Source: Nitrospirillum amazonense
GTDB taxonomy: Bacteria; Pseudomonadota; Alphaproteobacteria; Azospirillales; Azospirillaceae
NCBI RefSeq assembly: GCF_007828045.1
Contig: NZ_VITN01000002.1
Location: forward strand, 1-64,000
Direction: 5' to 3'
DNA: 64,000 nucleotides
Shown here: positions 28,927 to 37,555 of the stretch, one piece after another
How positions within the stretch are numbered: the first letter of the stretch is position 1
Layout: each line of letters opens with the position of its first letter
The notes under the pieces: model-generated
The model's database searches: none
What the model was told of the DNA's origin: nothing
The model's input: only the letters and a program-made list of their open reading frames with translations
Program-made: the position numbers and the translations under genes

Positions 28927-29154
28927 TCAGCCCTTGGAAACGGTGTCCTTGGGCGCGGAGGTCGTCGAGGCGTCCGTATGGCCGTCGATCGAGCGGGGTG
29001 CCGAGGCACCGCCTTCTTCCTGTTCGTTCAGGCCGGCCTTGAAGTTCTTAATGCCCTTGCCGAAGTCGCCCATCATACGGGGCAGACGGTTGCCGAACAG
29101 CAGCAGGGCGATGAAAAGAACAATCAGCCAATGCCAGATGCTAAAAGAGCCCAT
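28927..29154 (-). CDS. tatA: Twin-arginine translocase subunit TatA
   Basis: A 75-residue pore-forming subunit: helix [20 protein letters not shown], hinge NRLP, amphipathic helix [20 protein letters not shown] and an acidic/Ser-Thr tail. ATG 29154 fits the family; the frame is open further upstream to 29217 without a family match. First gene of tatABC; 131 bp separate it from tatB. Confidence 0.93.
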   Translation of the reverse strand: MGSFSIWHWLIVLFIALLLFGNRLPRMMGDFGKGIKNFKAGLNEQEEGGASAPRSIDGHTDASTTSAPKDTVSKG

Positions 29155-29407
29155 GGGTGGGTCCCGTGTCCTGAATAAAGGTGTAGGTCGATAACGACGC
29201 CCGTGAAGGCGCGGCACTATGGCATGGCGGCGCCGCCCGCCGCAATGCCCGCCACCCCACAGATGGGAACGACCGGCGCCCGATGTAAGCCCCTAACCCG
29301 GCGCTGGTCATCCCGCCGGTCATGCCGTCGCATCAGCGCCGCGCCCAGCGAACACCGATACCGTCATTTCCCCGTCCCCCGTTCCAGATACGCCCGGCGA
29401 CCGGGCC

Positions 29408-29665
29408 TTATTCCACGTCGCGCAGGATGCGCTCCACCGCCGCCAGGCTCGCGGCCATCTTGGCCATGTCGCCCTTCAGCGCCGCCAAGGCGGCCTGGGT
29501 TTCGGCCTGCGCGGCGATCGCCCGCTCGGCCAGGGCGCGGTAGCCGGCCTCGGTCTCCAGCTTGGCGCGGGCCGTCACGGCGGCCGAAACGTACTTGAAG
29601 CCGAAGATCAGCACGAAGGTACCGAAGAACAGCAGCAGGGTGAGCAGATAGATGCTGGGCGACAT
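29408..29665 (-). CDS. Small membrane protein with a cytoplasmic coiled coil
   Basis: An 85-residue protein: N-terminal membrane helix (IYLLTLLLFFGTFVLIFGFKYVSAAV) followed by a ~55-residue Ala/Glu/Lys-rich helix with heptad-like spacing (LETEAGYRALAERAIAAQAETQAALAALKG in part). No catalytic motif. It starts 23 bp after the stop of the ArsR-type regulator in the same direction, so the two are probably one operon and this may be the regulator's main output. Family not recognised beyond that. Confidence 0.72.
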   Translation of the reverse strand: MSPSIYLLTLLLFFGTFVLIFGFKYVSAAVTARAKLETEAGYRALAERAIAAQAETQAALAALKGDMAKMAASLAAVERILRDVE

Positions 29666-29688
29666 TCTCTTATCCCTTCGGATTCACA

Positions 29689-30006
29689 TCATGATTCGGA
29701 CTTGGCGCTGAGCGTCGCCGCCGCCTGGACCAGCAGGTCCGGCGTGAGTTCCACCGCGAAATCCGCCACCGCGAAAAAGTTCAGCGCCTTGCCGTCCGGC
29801 GACAGCTCCATCTGGCTGGTGACCAGCCCCGCCTCCTCCAGCTTCTGCAGGTGCAGGTGCAGCAGAGGTCGGCTGATGCCGACCTGCCGCGCCAGTTGGC
29901 TGACATAGCTGCGACCCTCCGCCTTCAGCGTGGCCATGATCCGCAGCCGGTGTGGACTGGCCAACGCCGACAGCATCGTCAGCAGATCGTCTCCGGAAAT
30001 GGACAA
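29689..30006 (-). CDS. ArsR-family winged-helix transcriptional regulator
   Basis: A 105-residue regulator. The winged helix spans ~8-75: LTMLSALASPHRLRIMATLK, then SYVSQLARQVGISRPLLHLHLQKLEEAGLV (recognition helix around SRPLLHLHLQKL). There is no cysteine pair for metal sensing (no ELCVCDL motif), so this is not a classical arsenic/cadmium sensor. TTG 30006 was chosen because GAGG lies 7 bases upstream; TTG 30012 is also possible. Two direct repeats at 30023-30053 just upstream look like its own operator. Likely controls itself and the small membrane protein that follows. Confidence 0.83.
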   Translation of the reverse strand: MSISGDDLLTMLSALASPHRLRIMATLKAEGRSYVSQLARQVGISRPLLHLHLQKLEEAGLVTSQMELSPDGKALNFFAVADFAVELTPDLLVQAAATLSAKSES

Positions 30007-30022
30007 GCGCAAGCCTCGTCAA

Positions 30023-30053
30023 ACATGTGTCAGTAAATTCTTACATGTGTCAG
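30023..30053. promoter_or_regulatory. Direct repeat operator upstream of the ArsR-type gene
   Basis: ACATGTGTCAG occurs at 30023-30033 and again at 30043-30053, exactly 20 bp apart (two helical turns), each containing the palindrome ACATGT. It lies 17-47 bp upstream of the regulator start, a normal position for autoregulation. Confidence 0.6.
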
Positions 30054-30187
30054 GACTTTGCAAGTCTCTTTTTTCGACCCGGCCACAGCCCGCGTTCCTT
30101 CACCCTGTCGCCGGGGCTTGACGGACGGCGCCGCCTGGCGTCTTTGGCCCCACGCGGTTTCAGTTTTGTTGAAAGCAAGGTTCGGCC

Positions 30188-31561
30188 ATGAGCGACACCC
30201 CCATCTCCACGAGCGCCAACGGCCCTGTGCACGTCATCGGCGGCGGCATGGCCGGCAGCGAAGCCGCCTGGCAGCTGGTCCAGGCGGGCGTGCCCGTGGT
30301 GCTGCATGAGATGCGGCCGGTGCGGGGGACGGAGGCGCACCAGACCGAGCATTTCGCCGAGCTGGTCTGCTCCAACTCCTTCCGCTCCGACGATCATGAG
30401 TACAACGCGGTGGGCCTGCTGCATGAGGAGATGCGGCGCTGCGGCTCCCTCATCCTGGCGTGCGCGGATGAGCATAAGGTGCCGGCCGGCGGCGCGCTGG
30501 CCGTGGACCGCGACGCCTTCGCCCAGGCGGTCACCGCCACGCTGACCGCCCATCCGCTGGTGACCGTGGTGCGCGACGAGGTGGCGGGCCTGCCGCCCGA
30601 GGAGTGGGACAGCGTCGTCGTCGCCACCGGCCCCTTGACCTCACCCGCCCTGGCGCAGGCCGTGCTGGACCTGACGGGGGAGGCGCAGCTGTCCTTCTTC
30701 GACGCCATCGCCCCCATCGTCCATTTCGACAGCATCGACCTCAGCAAGGCCTGGTTCCAGTCGCGCTACGACAAGGTCGGCCCCGGCGGCACGGGCAAGG
30801 ACTACATCAACTGCGCCATGGACAAGGCGCAGTATGAGGCCTTCATCCAGGCCCTGATCGAGGCGCCCAAGACCGAGTTCAAGGAATGGGAGAAGGACAC
30901 GCCCTATTTCGAGGGCTGCCTGCCCATCGAGGTCATGGCGGAGCGGGGCCTGGACACCCTGCGCTACGGCCCCATGAAGCCGGTGGGTTTGACCAACCCG
31001 CATGACGAGCGCCGGCCCTATGCCGTCGTGCAACTGCGCCAGGACAACGCCCTGGGCACGCTGTACAATCTGGTCGGCTTCCAGACCAAGATGAAGTACG
31101 CCGACCAGACACGGGTGTTCCGCATGATCCCCGGCCTGGAGAATGCCGAGTTCGCGCGCCTGGGCGGCCTGCATCGCAACACCTTCCTGAACAGCCCCCG
31201 CCTGCTGGATCCGACCCTGAGGCTGAAGGCCGCCCCGCGCCTGCGCTTCGCCGGGCAGATCACCGGCTGCGAAGGCTATGTGGAAAGCGCCTCGGTGGGC
31301 CTGATGGCCGGCCGTTTCGCCGCCGCCGAACGCCTGGGCACCACCCTGCCCACACCGCCCGTCACCACCGCCCTGGGCGCCCTGCTGAGCCATATCACCG
31401 GCGGGGCGGAGGCCGAGACCTTCCAGCCCATGAACGTGAACTTCGGCCTGTTTCCCCCGCCCGAGGAGCGCGACGCCCGCGGCCGCGAGCTGCGCGGCAA
31501 GGAACGCAAGCTGGCCTATACCCGCCGAGCGCTGAACGACCTGGCGGCTTGGCTGGGTTGA
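30188..31561 (+). CDS. trmFO: FADH2/folate-dependent tRNA (uracil-54-C5)-methyltransferase
   Basis: A 457-residue flavoprotein that makes ribothymidine 54 in tRNA using methylenetetrahydrofolate. The FAD motif [16 protein letters not shown] is at residues ~15-30, followed by [31 protein letters not shown] (a conserved Cys) and [14 protein letters not shown] (Cys near 208, the catalytic region). The C-terminal [20 protein letters not shown] and [11 protein letters not shown] are diagnostic. Length is normal. Monocistronic, starting about 180 bp from the divergent ArsR-type gene. Confidence 0.97.
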   Translation: MSDTPISTSANGPVHVIGGGMAGSEAAWQLVQAGVPVVLHEMRPVRGTEAHQTEHFAELVCSNSFRSDDHEYNAVGLLHEEMRRCGSLILACADEHKVPAGGALAVDRDAFAQAVTATLTAHPLVTVVRDEVAGLPPEEWDSVVVATGPLTSPALAQAVLDLTGEAQLSFFDAIAPIVHFDSIDLSKAWFQSRYDKVGPGGTGKDYINCAMDKAQYEAFIQALIEAPKTEFKEWEKDTPYFEGCLPIEVMAERGLDTLRYGPMKPVGLTNPHDERRPYAVVQLRQDNALGTLYNLVGFQTKMKYADQTRVFRMIPGLENAEFARLGGLHRNTFLNSPRLLDPTLRLKAAPRLRFAGQITGCEGYVESASVGLMAGRFAAAERLGTTLPTPPVTTALGALLSHITGGAEAETFQPMNVNFGLFPPPEERDARGRELRGKERKLAYTRRALNDLAAWLG

Positions 31562-31584
31562 GGAGCTGATACCGTCCACCCAAA

Positions 31585-31716
31585 CAACGGCACGAGATGT
31601 ACCCTCGTGCCGTTGTAGCCCGCGACTGCGGGCGCCGGAGATTTCTGGGGAGCCGAAGGCGGACTGGAAATCGAGGATAGCCAAGCCAGCGGATGCTGGC
31701 GCCCGGCGCTTGAGGG
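31585..31716 (-). repeat. Dispersed three-hairpin intergenic element, copy A
   Basis: Read on the minus strand it begins CCCTCAAGCGCCGGGCGCC and contains hairpin 1 GCCAGC-ATCC-GCTGGC, hairpin 2 GCCCGC-AGTC-GCGGGC followed by CTACA, and terminal hairpin 3, a perfect 12-bp stem CAACGGCACGAG/CTCGTGCCGTTG with a 7-nt loop. A second copy lies at 61978-62095 on the plus strand. Differences between copies inside all three stems are compensatory. Copy A lies between trmFO (stop 31561) and a convergent gene; the terminal hairpin is 23 nt from the trmFO stop. Confidence 0.8.
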
Positions 31717-31727
31717 CGCCCTAAAAA

Positions 31728-32597
31728 CTACCACCGGCCGCTGAACGCGGCCCAGGCCAGGCGGGCGGCGCGCAGGCCGTCGGGACGCAGCAGCGCCGGG
31801 GCCAGGGGGTCGTGGCCGGCCTTGGCCAGCCGGTCCAGCGACAGGCTGGCCAAACGGGCCGGCAGCAGGGCGGGCACGGCGGCGCGGGACAGCGCGCCGC
31901 GCAAACGCCGGGCGGCGGCCAGTTCCGCCCGCGCGGCGTCCGCGATCTCCCTGGCCACGACGGCCAGGCCGGGCTGGGACTTCAGCTCGAACAGCTGGGC
32001 CTCATCGGCACCGTGCCTTTGCATCAAATCCATCGGCATGCGCGAGCGGTGGGCGCGGGCCAGGAAGGGCACGGCCCGCAGGATGCCGGCCAGGGCCCAG
32101 CCACGCCCCACATGGGTGGCCACCGTGGCGGCGGCCCCTTCCGGCGCGACGCCCAGGACCTGCAAGGCCAGGCGCACCAGCGGGGCGGACGTCACCTCGG
32201 CATAGCTCACCAGGCAGGCGAGATCCGCCGGCGCCGCGTCGTCCATGTCGGCCTCGCGCGCATCCACCAGCAATTCCAACTGCGCGCGATCCAGGCCGTG
32301 GCGCTGCGCCGCCTGGGCCAGGGGCTGCACCACCTCATGCCGGCGGGGTTCGCCCTCATAGATACCGGCGATGCTATCGCGCCACCACTGCAGGCGGATC
32401 TGGCCCAGCATGGGCTCGGTCACCACCTCGCGCGTCTTCGCCACCTCATGGTTGAAGGCGTACAGCGCGGCCAAATCCTCCCGCCTGTCCGCCGGGGCGA
32501 ACAGCAGGGTCAGGAAACGGTCCGGATCCTGGCGGCGGACGGTTTCCAGGCAATAGGACAGGGGGGGCTGGGCTGAGGGGGCCATGGCGCTGCGCAT
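31728..32597 (-). CDS. Squalene/phytoene synthase-fold protein, NDUFAF6-like
   Basis: A 289-residue protein of the squalene/phytoene synthase superfamily: YCLETVRRQDPDRFLTLLFAP, LAALYAFNHEVAKTREVV, LQWWRDSIAGIY and VGRGWALAGILRAVPFLARAH. The first Asp-rich motif of true synthases (DDxxD) is replaced by NHEVAKT, as in the mitochondrial complex I assembly factor NDUFAF6 and its bacterial relatives. A prenyl-transfer activity is therefore doubtful; complex I assembly is a family-based suggestion. ATG 32597 or the in-frame ATG 32585 may be the start. Convergent with trmFO. Confidence 0.8.
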   Translation of the reverse strand: MRSAMAPSAQPPLSYCLETVRRQDPDRFLTLLFAPADRREDLAALYAFNHEVAKTREVVTEPMLGQIRLQWWRDSIAGIYEGEPRRHEVVQPLAQAAQRHGLDRAQLELLVDAREADMDDAAPADLACLVSYAEVTSAPLVRLALQVLGVAPEGAAATVATHVGRGWALAGILRAVPFLARAHRSRMPMDLMQRHGADEAQLFELKSQPGLAVVAREIADAARAELAAARRLRGALSRAAVPALLPARLASLSLDRLAKAGHDPLAPALLRPDGLRAARLAWAAFSGRW

Positions 32598-32720
32598 CCG
32601 GCGGAAAAGAGGCCGCCTTTATGGACCGCCCGCCCCGCCCCTGACCAGCGCCACCTTCACCACCCCGCCTCCCCTCCCAAAGGACGATAGCCGGGCCGCC
32701 GCTGTGCCGGGGCCGGCGCC

Positions 32721-32779
32721 TTGACGATCTTCGCCAGAATGCTAAGATACGTTTATAGAAAATATTTTCGTTATACGAA
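32721..32779 (+). promoter_or_regulatory. Promoter and two-dyad operator of the TonB-receptor gene
   Basis: TTGACG (32721-32726), 16-bp spacer, TAAGAT (32743-32748). Starting on the last base of the -10 box is a weak dyad TACG-N6-GAA (32748-32760), then 6 bp, then the perfect dyad TTCGTTATACGAA (32767-32779). Identical geometry occurs upstream of the hydrolase (36543-36574) and VOC (40219-40250) genes. Binding downstream of and across the -10 box implies repression, probably by the IclR protein at 36702. Confidence 0.75.
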
Positions 32780-32799
32780 AAAGAACGGGGAGGACAACG

Positions 32800-35055
32800 A
32801 TGCCGCCAGCGGCCGTGCACGGGGATCGCCTGACACCTGACCACCACCTGCGCCGCCGCAAGGCGCGCCTCGCCTTCACACGGATGACCTCGCAGCTGGC
32901 ACTGACGGCCGCCCTGCTTTCCGGCGGCAGCGCCTTGGGTCAGACCAACGCCGCGAGCGACAACAGCGCCGTTGGCCAGCTGGAGGACATCCTGGTCATC
33001 GCCCGCAAGCGCGCGGAAAAGCTGACGGACGTGCCGGCGGCGGTGACGGCCTTCACCGAGGCGCAGATCGAGGCGTCGGGCATCACCGCGCCTCGCGACT
33101 TCATCGCCATGACACCCAACGTCACGCTGGTGGAAACCCAGAACGTGGGCACGGCGTTCGTGGTCGTGCGCGGCATCGGCCAGGCGCGCAACAGCGAGCC
33201 ATCGACCGCCGTGGTGGTGGACGGGGTGCAGCAGGTGAACCCGTCCCAGTTCAACCAGGACCTGTTCGACATTTCAGGGATCGAGGTGCTGAAGGGTCCG
33301 CAGAGCGGCCTTTACGGCCGCAACGCCATCGGCGGCGCCATCCTGATCACCACCAAGGAACCCACCGACAACTATGAGTTCAAGGTCAAGGCGGGGGTGG
33401 AGAACGGCCCCGGCTATACCGAGCAGGCCACGGCCAGCGGCGCCATTGTCCCGGGCAAGCTGAAGTTCATCGGCTCCATCAGCCACACCAGCAACGACGG
33501 CACCATCAAGAACACCTACCTGGATACCGAGGCCAACCCGGTCAAGCAGACCTCAGGCCGGCTGAAGCTGCTGTTCACGCCCACCGAGGATCTGACCGTG
33601 GACACGCGCTTTTCCATGTCGGAACTGGATACGCGCGGCTTCTACTACAACATCGTCAGCGACGTGAACGACACCAGCCTGCCGGTGCGGGTCAACAACG
33701 CCGGCATCGACAACCGCCGTCTGCTGGACGCCTCGGTCAAGGTCGACTGGAACCTGGGCTTCGCCACCGCCACCTCGGTCACGGCCTACGACGTGGTGCG
33801 CGAGATCGTCACCGGCGACGCCTTCGACTTCCTGCCCATCAACGAATCCTTCTTCAAGGGACTGCTGGGCTTCGACATGAACCAGAGCCAGTTCCTGGAC
33901 GTGAAGGCGGTCAGCGAGGACTTCCGCCTGACCTCGCCCAACGAGGGGTTCCTGCGCTGGATCGTCGGCGGCTATCTCATCCATACTGACCGCTACATAT
34001 CCACCGGCAACATGGTGGACACCGGCAACGGCGTCTTTCCCGTCTACCGCAGCCCCAGCACCAACCCGCTGAACCCGCAGGCGACCTTCCTGGCCGACAG
34101 CCAGGACAACATGGCCTGGGCGCTGTACGGCGACCTGACGGCGGAACTGACCGATCAGCTGGAACTGGCGCTGTCGCTGCGCTACGACAGCGACAACCGG
34201 CGCAACACCACCCTGACCCCCACCGCCTTCCTGCCCAACATCCCGGGCTTCCCCCAGGGGGTCAGCGGCGAGGTGCGCGAGCGCACCTTCGACCGGGCCC
34301 AGCCCAAGATCGTGCTGCGCTACAAGCCGGACCCGACCACCACCCTGTATGCCGACTGGGGGCGCGGCTTCCGCAGCGGCGGCTTCAACCAGACGGGCGT
34401 GGGCGCCGTGGCCTCGGCCAACGGCATCCTGGGCGTATCCGACGTGTTCCAGGCGGAATGGGCGGACACCTATGAACTGGGCTTCAAGAAGACCCTGTTC
34501 GACCGCCGGCTGGAGGTGGAGGGCGCCGGCTTCTACACCCGCTCCCACAATCCCTATTTCTTCGTTTTCCTGGCCGCCAACTCCACCCAGAACCTAGGGA
34601 ACCTCGGCCTGGTGGAATACAAGGGCGCCGACGCTGGCCTGACCGCCCACCTGACGGACAGCCTGCAGGCCAGCATCGGGGCGGGCTACACCGACAGCAA
34701 CATCACGGAAGCCACCGACCGTACAGTCATCGGCAACCAGGCGCCCGGCGTTTCCAAGTACACCATCAACGCCGCCCTCCAGCACACCTGGGACTTCGGC
34801 AAAAGTTCGTCGCTGGTCTCCCGCCTGGAATACCAGCGCATCGGCGACACCTATTGGGATCCGCAGAACTCCACCGTGCGCAATCCCGTCGACGTGGTGG
34901 ACGTGCGCACCACCTACACCCGTGACGACTGGTCCGTGGCCCTATGGGCCAAGAACGTCTTCGACAAGCGCTACAACGCTGAATATTCGGCCGGCGGCTT
35001 CGTCTTCAAGGCCCTGCCCCGCCGCTTCGGGGCGGAGGCGACCTTCTGGTTTTAA
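32800..35055 (+). CDS. TonB-dependent outer-membrane receptor
   Basis: A 751-residue receptor. A long N-terminal leader precedes the signal segment LALTAALLSGGSALG (~residues 32-46). The plug domain carries EDILVIARKRAEKLTDVPAAV (TonB-box-like region), RGIGQARNSEPSTAVVVDGV and IEVLKGPQSGLYGRNAIGGAI (in part); the beta-barrel ends ...PRRFGAEATFWF with a C-terminal Phe as needed for insertion. GGGGAGGA upstream of ATG 32800 fixes the start. This sub-type imports diverse organic substrates rather than only siderophores. A shared operator links it to the catabolic genes at 35135-40198, suggesting it brings in their substrate. Confidence 0.93.
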   Translation: MPPAAVHGDRLTPDHHLRRRKARLAFTRMTSQLALTAALLSGGSALGQTNAASDNSAVGQLEDILVIARKRAEKLTDVPAAVTAFTEAQIEASGITAPRDFIAMTPNVTLVETQNVGTAFVVVRGIGQARNSEPSTAVVVDGVQQVNPSQFNQDLFDISGIEVLKGPQSGLYGRNAIGGAILITTKEPTDNYEFKVKAGVENGPGYTEQATASGAIVPGKLKFIGSISHTSNDGTIKNTYLDTEANPVKQTSGRLKLLFTPTEDLTVDTRFSMSELDTRGFYYNIVSDVNDTSLPVRVNNAGIDNRRLLDASVKVDWNLGFATATSVTAYDVVREIVTGDAFDFLPINESFFKGLLGFDMNQSQFLDVKAVSEDFRLTSPNEGFLRWIVGGYLIHTDRYISTGNMVDTGNGVFPVYRSPSTNPLNPQATFLADSQDNMAWALYGDLTAELTDQLELALSLRYDSDNRRNTTLTPTAFLPNIPGFPQGVSGEVRERTFDRAQPKIVLRYKPDPTTTLYADWGRGFRSGGFNQTGVGAVASANGILGVSDVFQAEWADTYELGFKKTLFDRRLEVEGAGFYTRSHNPYFFVFLAANSTQNLGNLGLVEYKGADAGLTAHLTDSLQASIGAGYTDSNITEATDRTVIGNQAPGVSKYTINAALQHTWDFGKSSSLVSRLEYQRIGDTYWDPQNSTVRNPVDVVDVRTTYTRDDWSVALWAKNVFDKRYNAEYSAGGFVFKALPRRFGAEATFWF

Positions 35056-35099
35056 ACCCCACCTCCATCCCGGCCGTCGCCACCGCCGGCCGGGATATT

Positions 35100-35136
35100 G
35101 GGGCCGCCCCGGACGCGTCCCGGGGCGGCCCCTTTT
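35100..35136. terminator. Bidirectional terminator between the receptor gene and wrbA
   Basis: GGGGCCGCCCCGG pairs with CCGGGGCGGCCCC around a short loop and is followed by TTTTAT. It serves the receptor gene; its right edge overlaps the wrbA stop codon. Confidence 0.85.
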
Positions 35137-35740
35137 ATCGGGCCGCCTGCTTGGCGGCCACGCCGGCCACGAAACGGCCCTGGGCACGGGCGATGGCCAG
35201 TTCGTTGGCGCTGGGCTGGCGCTCGCCCTTGGGGCCGGCGATGGTGCTGGCGCCGTAGGGTGTGCCGCCCGTGACCTCATCCATCACTGTCATGCCCGGC
35301 TCGGAATAGGGTACGCCACAGATCACCATGCCGTGATGCAGCAACGTGGTGTGGATGGAGGTCAGGGTGGTTTCCTGGCCGCCATGCTGGCTGGCGGTGG
35401 AGGTGAAGGCGGCGCCCACCTTGCCGACCAGCGCCCCCTGCGCCCACAACGGCCCCGTCTGATCCAGGAAATTGCGCATCTGCGCGGCCATGTTGCCGAA
35501 GCGGGTGGGCGCGCCAATGATCACGGCGTCGTATTGGCCCAGTTCCGCCGGATCGGCCAGGGGGGCCTTCTGGTCCAGCTTGGCATGCGCCTTGGCCGCC
35601 ACGTCCGGCGGCATGAGCTCCGGCACGCGCTTGACCGTGACCTCCGCGCCGGCGACCTCGCGGGCCCCGTCGGCAATGGCATAGGCCAGCGTCTCCACAT
35701 GGCCGTAGGTGCTGTAATAGAGGACCAGGACCTGGGTCAT
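35135..35740 (-). CDS. wrbA: NAD(P)H:quinone oxidoreductase, WrbA type
   Basis: A 201-residue flavodoxin-like FMN enzyme that reduces quinones by two electrons. It has the FMN-binding [15 protein letters not shown] at the N-terminus, [25 protein letters not shown] and [17 protein letters not shown], and the end characteristic of WrbA (GTPYGASTI). ATG 35740 has GGAG eight bases upstream; the ATG at 35755 lacks one. It begins 46 bp after the hydrolase stop and is probably transcribed with it from the operator-controlled promoter at 36574-36602. Here it may handle a quinone or hydroquinone made in the catabolic pathway. Confidence 0.93.
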   Translation of the reverse strand: MTQVLVLYYSTYGHVETLAYAIADGAREVAGAEVTVKRVPELMPPDVAAKAHAKLDQKAPLADPAELGQYDAVIIGAPTRFGNMAAQMRNFLDQTGPLWAQGALVGKVGAAFTSTASQHGGQETTLTSIHTTLLHHGMVICGVPYSEPGMTVMDEVTGGTPYGASTIAGPKGERQPSANELAIARAQGRFVAGVAAKQAAR

Positions 35741-35786
35741 GGCGGTGTTCTCCATGGTGTTGAGGATGGGATCAAGATTGGGTCGG

Positions 35787-36515
35787 TCAGCGCGACAGCC
35801 AATCCGCCAATAGGGCGGTGGTGGCCTCGGGCGCCTCCAGCGTCACCATGTGGCCGCAGCGGGGGATGATGGCCAGGCGGCCCTGGGGAATGGCCTCGGC
35901 GATGGCGGCCTGCTGCGCGGGCGGGCTCCACGGGTCATCCTCCCCACCCAGGACCAGGGTGGGACAGGCCAAGGGGGGACACGTCAATGTGGAAAGCACA
36001 TCACGTGCGTCCCGGCGATTCAGCGCCGCCCGGACCTGCCCCTCATGGATGGCGGGCGTGGCCCGGCACCACATCGCCTCCAACCGCCCCACCAACTCCG
36101 CATCTCCGCGGCGATCGGGATGCAGCACCGGCGGCAGCCAGCGGCGGGCCAGCGCCGTCATGCCCTGCTCCCAGGCGAAGCGGATCAGTTCCTCCCGCTG
36201 CGCCGCCTCGCTGGGCAGCACGGGATGCACGCCCGTGCTCAGCAGGGCCAGCCGCTCAACCCGTCCCGGCGCCTTGCGCATAATCTCCAGCGCCACCCGG
36301 CCGCCCATGGAATGACCGGCCAGCGCGAACCGGGGCGGGGCGTGGGCCAACACCCCGTCGGCCATGGCGTCGAAGCTGTCCTGGCCCCAGAAGTCCGCCA
36401 CCTGGATCATCCGGCGGGAAGATAGGGCCGCGATCTGCGGTTCCCAGACGGTGCGGTCGCACAGCAAGCCGGGCAGCAGGACCAGGGTGGGCTGGGGGAC
36501 AGGATCGGATGCCAT
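35787..36515 (-). CDS. Alpha/beta-hydrolase
   Basis: A 242-residue cytoplasmic hydrolase with oxyanion region [12 protein letters not shown], nucleophile elbow GHSMGG (Ser ~69), acid region [12 protein letters not shown] and His in [14 protein letters not shown]. The fold includes carboxylesterases, C-C bond hydrolases and lactonases, and the sequence alone does not choose between them. First gene of a two-gene unit with wrbA. Its promoter carries the same two-dyad operator as the receptor and VOC genes, so it belongs to the same regulon and probably cleaves an imported ester, lactone or ring-cleavage product. Confidence 0.88.
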   Translation of the reverse strand: MASDPVPQPTLVLLPGLLCDRTVWEPQIAALSSRRMIQVADFWGQDSFDAMADGVLAHAPPRFALAGHSMGGRVALEIMRKAPGRVERLALLSTGVHPVLPSEAAQREELIRFAWEQGMTALARRWLPPVLHPDRRGDAELVGRLEAMWCRATPAIHEGQVRAALNRRDARDVLSTLTCPPLACPTLVLGGEDDPWSPPAQQAAIAEAIPQGRLAIIPRCGHMVTLEAPEATTALLADWLSR

Positions 36516-36542
36516 GGATATCGCTCTCCCTGCGATCGGAAA

Positions 36543-36602
36543 TTCGTTTATCGAATTCTTTTTCTAATATCGTATGGTAGCAGCGCCCATCAGGCGGCGC
36601 AA
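36543..36602 (-). promoter_or_regulatory. Promoter and two-dyad operator of the hydrolase-wrbA unit
   Basis: On the minus strand: TTGCGC (36602-36597), 17-bp spacer, TACCAT (36579-36574), then the weak dyad TACG-N6-GAA (36574-36562), 6 bp, and the strong dyad TTCGATAAACGAA (36555-36543). Spacing to the -10 box is base-for-base the same as in the other two copies. The -35 match is poor. The site is in the divergent region with the IclR gene and could also govern that gene. Confidence 0.72.
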
Positions 36603-36701
36603 TCGCCGGCGGCCCCTGCCGTCGCTTGACAAGGACAAGCGGCCAAGCCGACCCTCCCGCCGCCTGGTTGGCATGGTTTGAAGAAGCGAAGGATGTGCGG
36701 C

Positions 36702-37541
36702 ATGGATGAGGACGCGGGCACGGAGGGCGAGGGCCGCCGCGAAGAGATGGCCGGGCTGGCCAAGGGCCTCAGCGTGCTGCTGGCCTTCAACCACGACCAC
36801 CCCAGCCTGTCGCTCAGCGAGATCGCCACCATCACCGGCCTGGCGCCAGCCACCGCGCGCCGCTGCCTGCTGACCCTGCAGTCCCTGGGCTATGTCGGCT
36901 CGGTCAAGCGCCGCTTCTTCCTGCGGCCCAAGGTGCTTGACCTGGGGGCCGCCTATCTGGAGGCCCTGGATATCGAGCGCCTGGCCTCGGTGCCGCTGAC
37001 GGAACTGGCCAACGCCACGTCGGACAGCGCGTCCATCAGCGTGCTGGACGGGGAGGACATCATCTATGTCGCCCGCGCCTCCGTCCGCACCCTGGTGCGG
37101 CTTGAGGCGCATGTCGGCAGCCGCTTCCCCGCCTTCGCCACCGCCATGGGCCGGGTGCTGCTGGCGGCCTTGCCCGACCCCATGCTGCGCGCCTTCCTGG
37201 ACAAGGCGGCCATCGCGCCCATCACTGAGAAAACGGTGGTGGACCGTGACCAACTGTTCGATCTGATCACCCAGGTGCGCAAGGACGGCTACTGCGCGGT
37301 TGAGGATGAATTGGCCTACGGCGTCGTCTCCCTGGCCGTGCCGCTGAAGGACCAGGGGGGGCGCACCATCGCCACCCTGAATTCCGCCAGCCATTCCAAG
37401 CGCTACGCCAAGGACCAGCTGGTAGCCGAGCGCCTGGACCATCTGCGCGGCGTGGCCGACCAGATCTCGCGCGAATTGCGGCGCCTGCCCTCGGGTAACG
37501 GGCTGCTGCCCGTGGCCGACACGGTGGCCCTGGGCCGCTGA
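36702..37541 (+). CDS. IclR-family transcriptional regulator
   Basis: A 279-residue regulator. The N-terminal winged helix (~20-85) has SLSEIATITGLAPATARRCLLTL as helix-turn-helix. The effector domain (~100-265) has LDGEDIIYVARASV, GRVLLAALP and DGYCAVEDELAYGVVSLAVP, closest in feel to the PcaR/PcaU/PobR branch that senses aromatic-pathway metabolites. ATG 36702 has AAGG nine bases upstream; ATG 36693 and TTG 36678 are in frame. It sits in the middle of the genes whose promoters share the TTCG-N5-CGAA operator, and IclR proteins often bind two adjacent palindromes as a tetramer, so it is the natural candidate regulator (inference). Confidence 0.9.
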   Translation: MDEDAGTEGEGRREEMAGLAKGLSVLLAFNHDHPSLSLSEIATITGLAPATARRCLLTLQSLGYVGSVKRRFFLRPKVLDLGAAYLEALDIERLASVPLTELANATSDSASISVLDGEDIIYVARASVRTLVRLEAHVGSRFPAFATAMGRVLLAALPDPMLRAFLDKAAIAPITEKTVVDRDQLFDLITQVRKDGYCAVEDELAYGVVSLAVPLKDQGGRTIATLNSASHSKRYAKDQLVAERLDHLRGVADQISRELRRLPSGNGLLPVADTVALGR

Positions 37542-37555
37542 TGCGGCGGCGCCGA

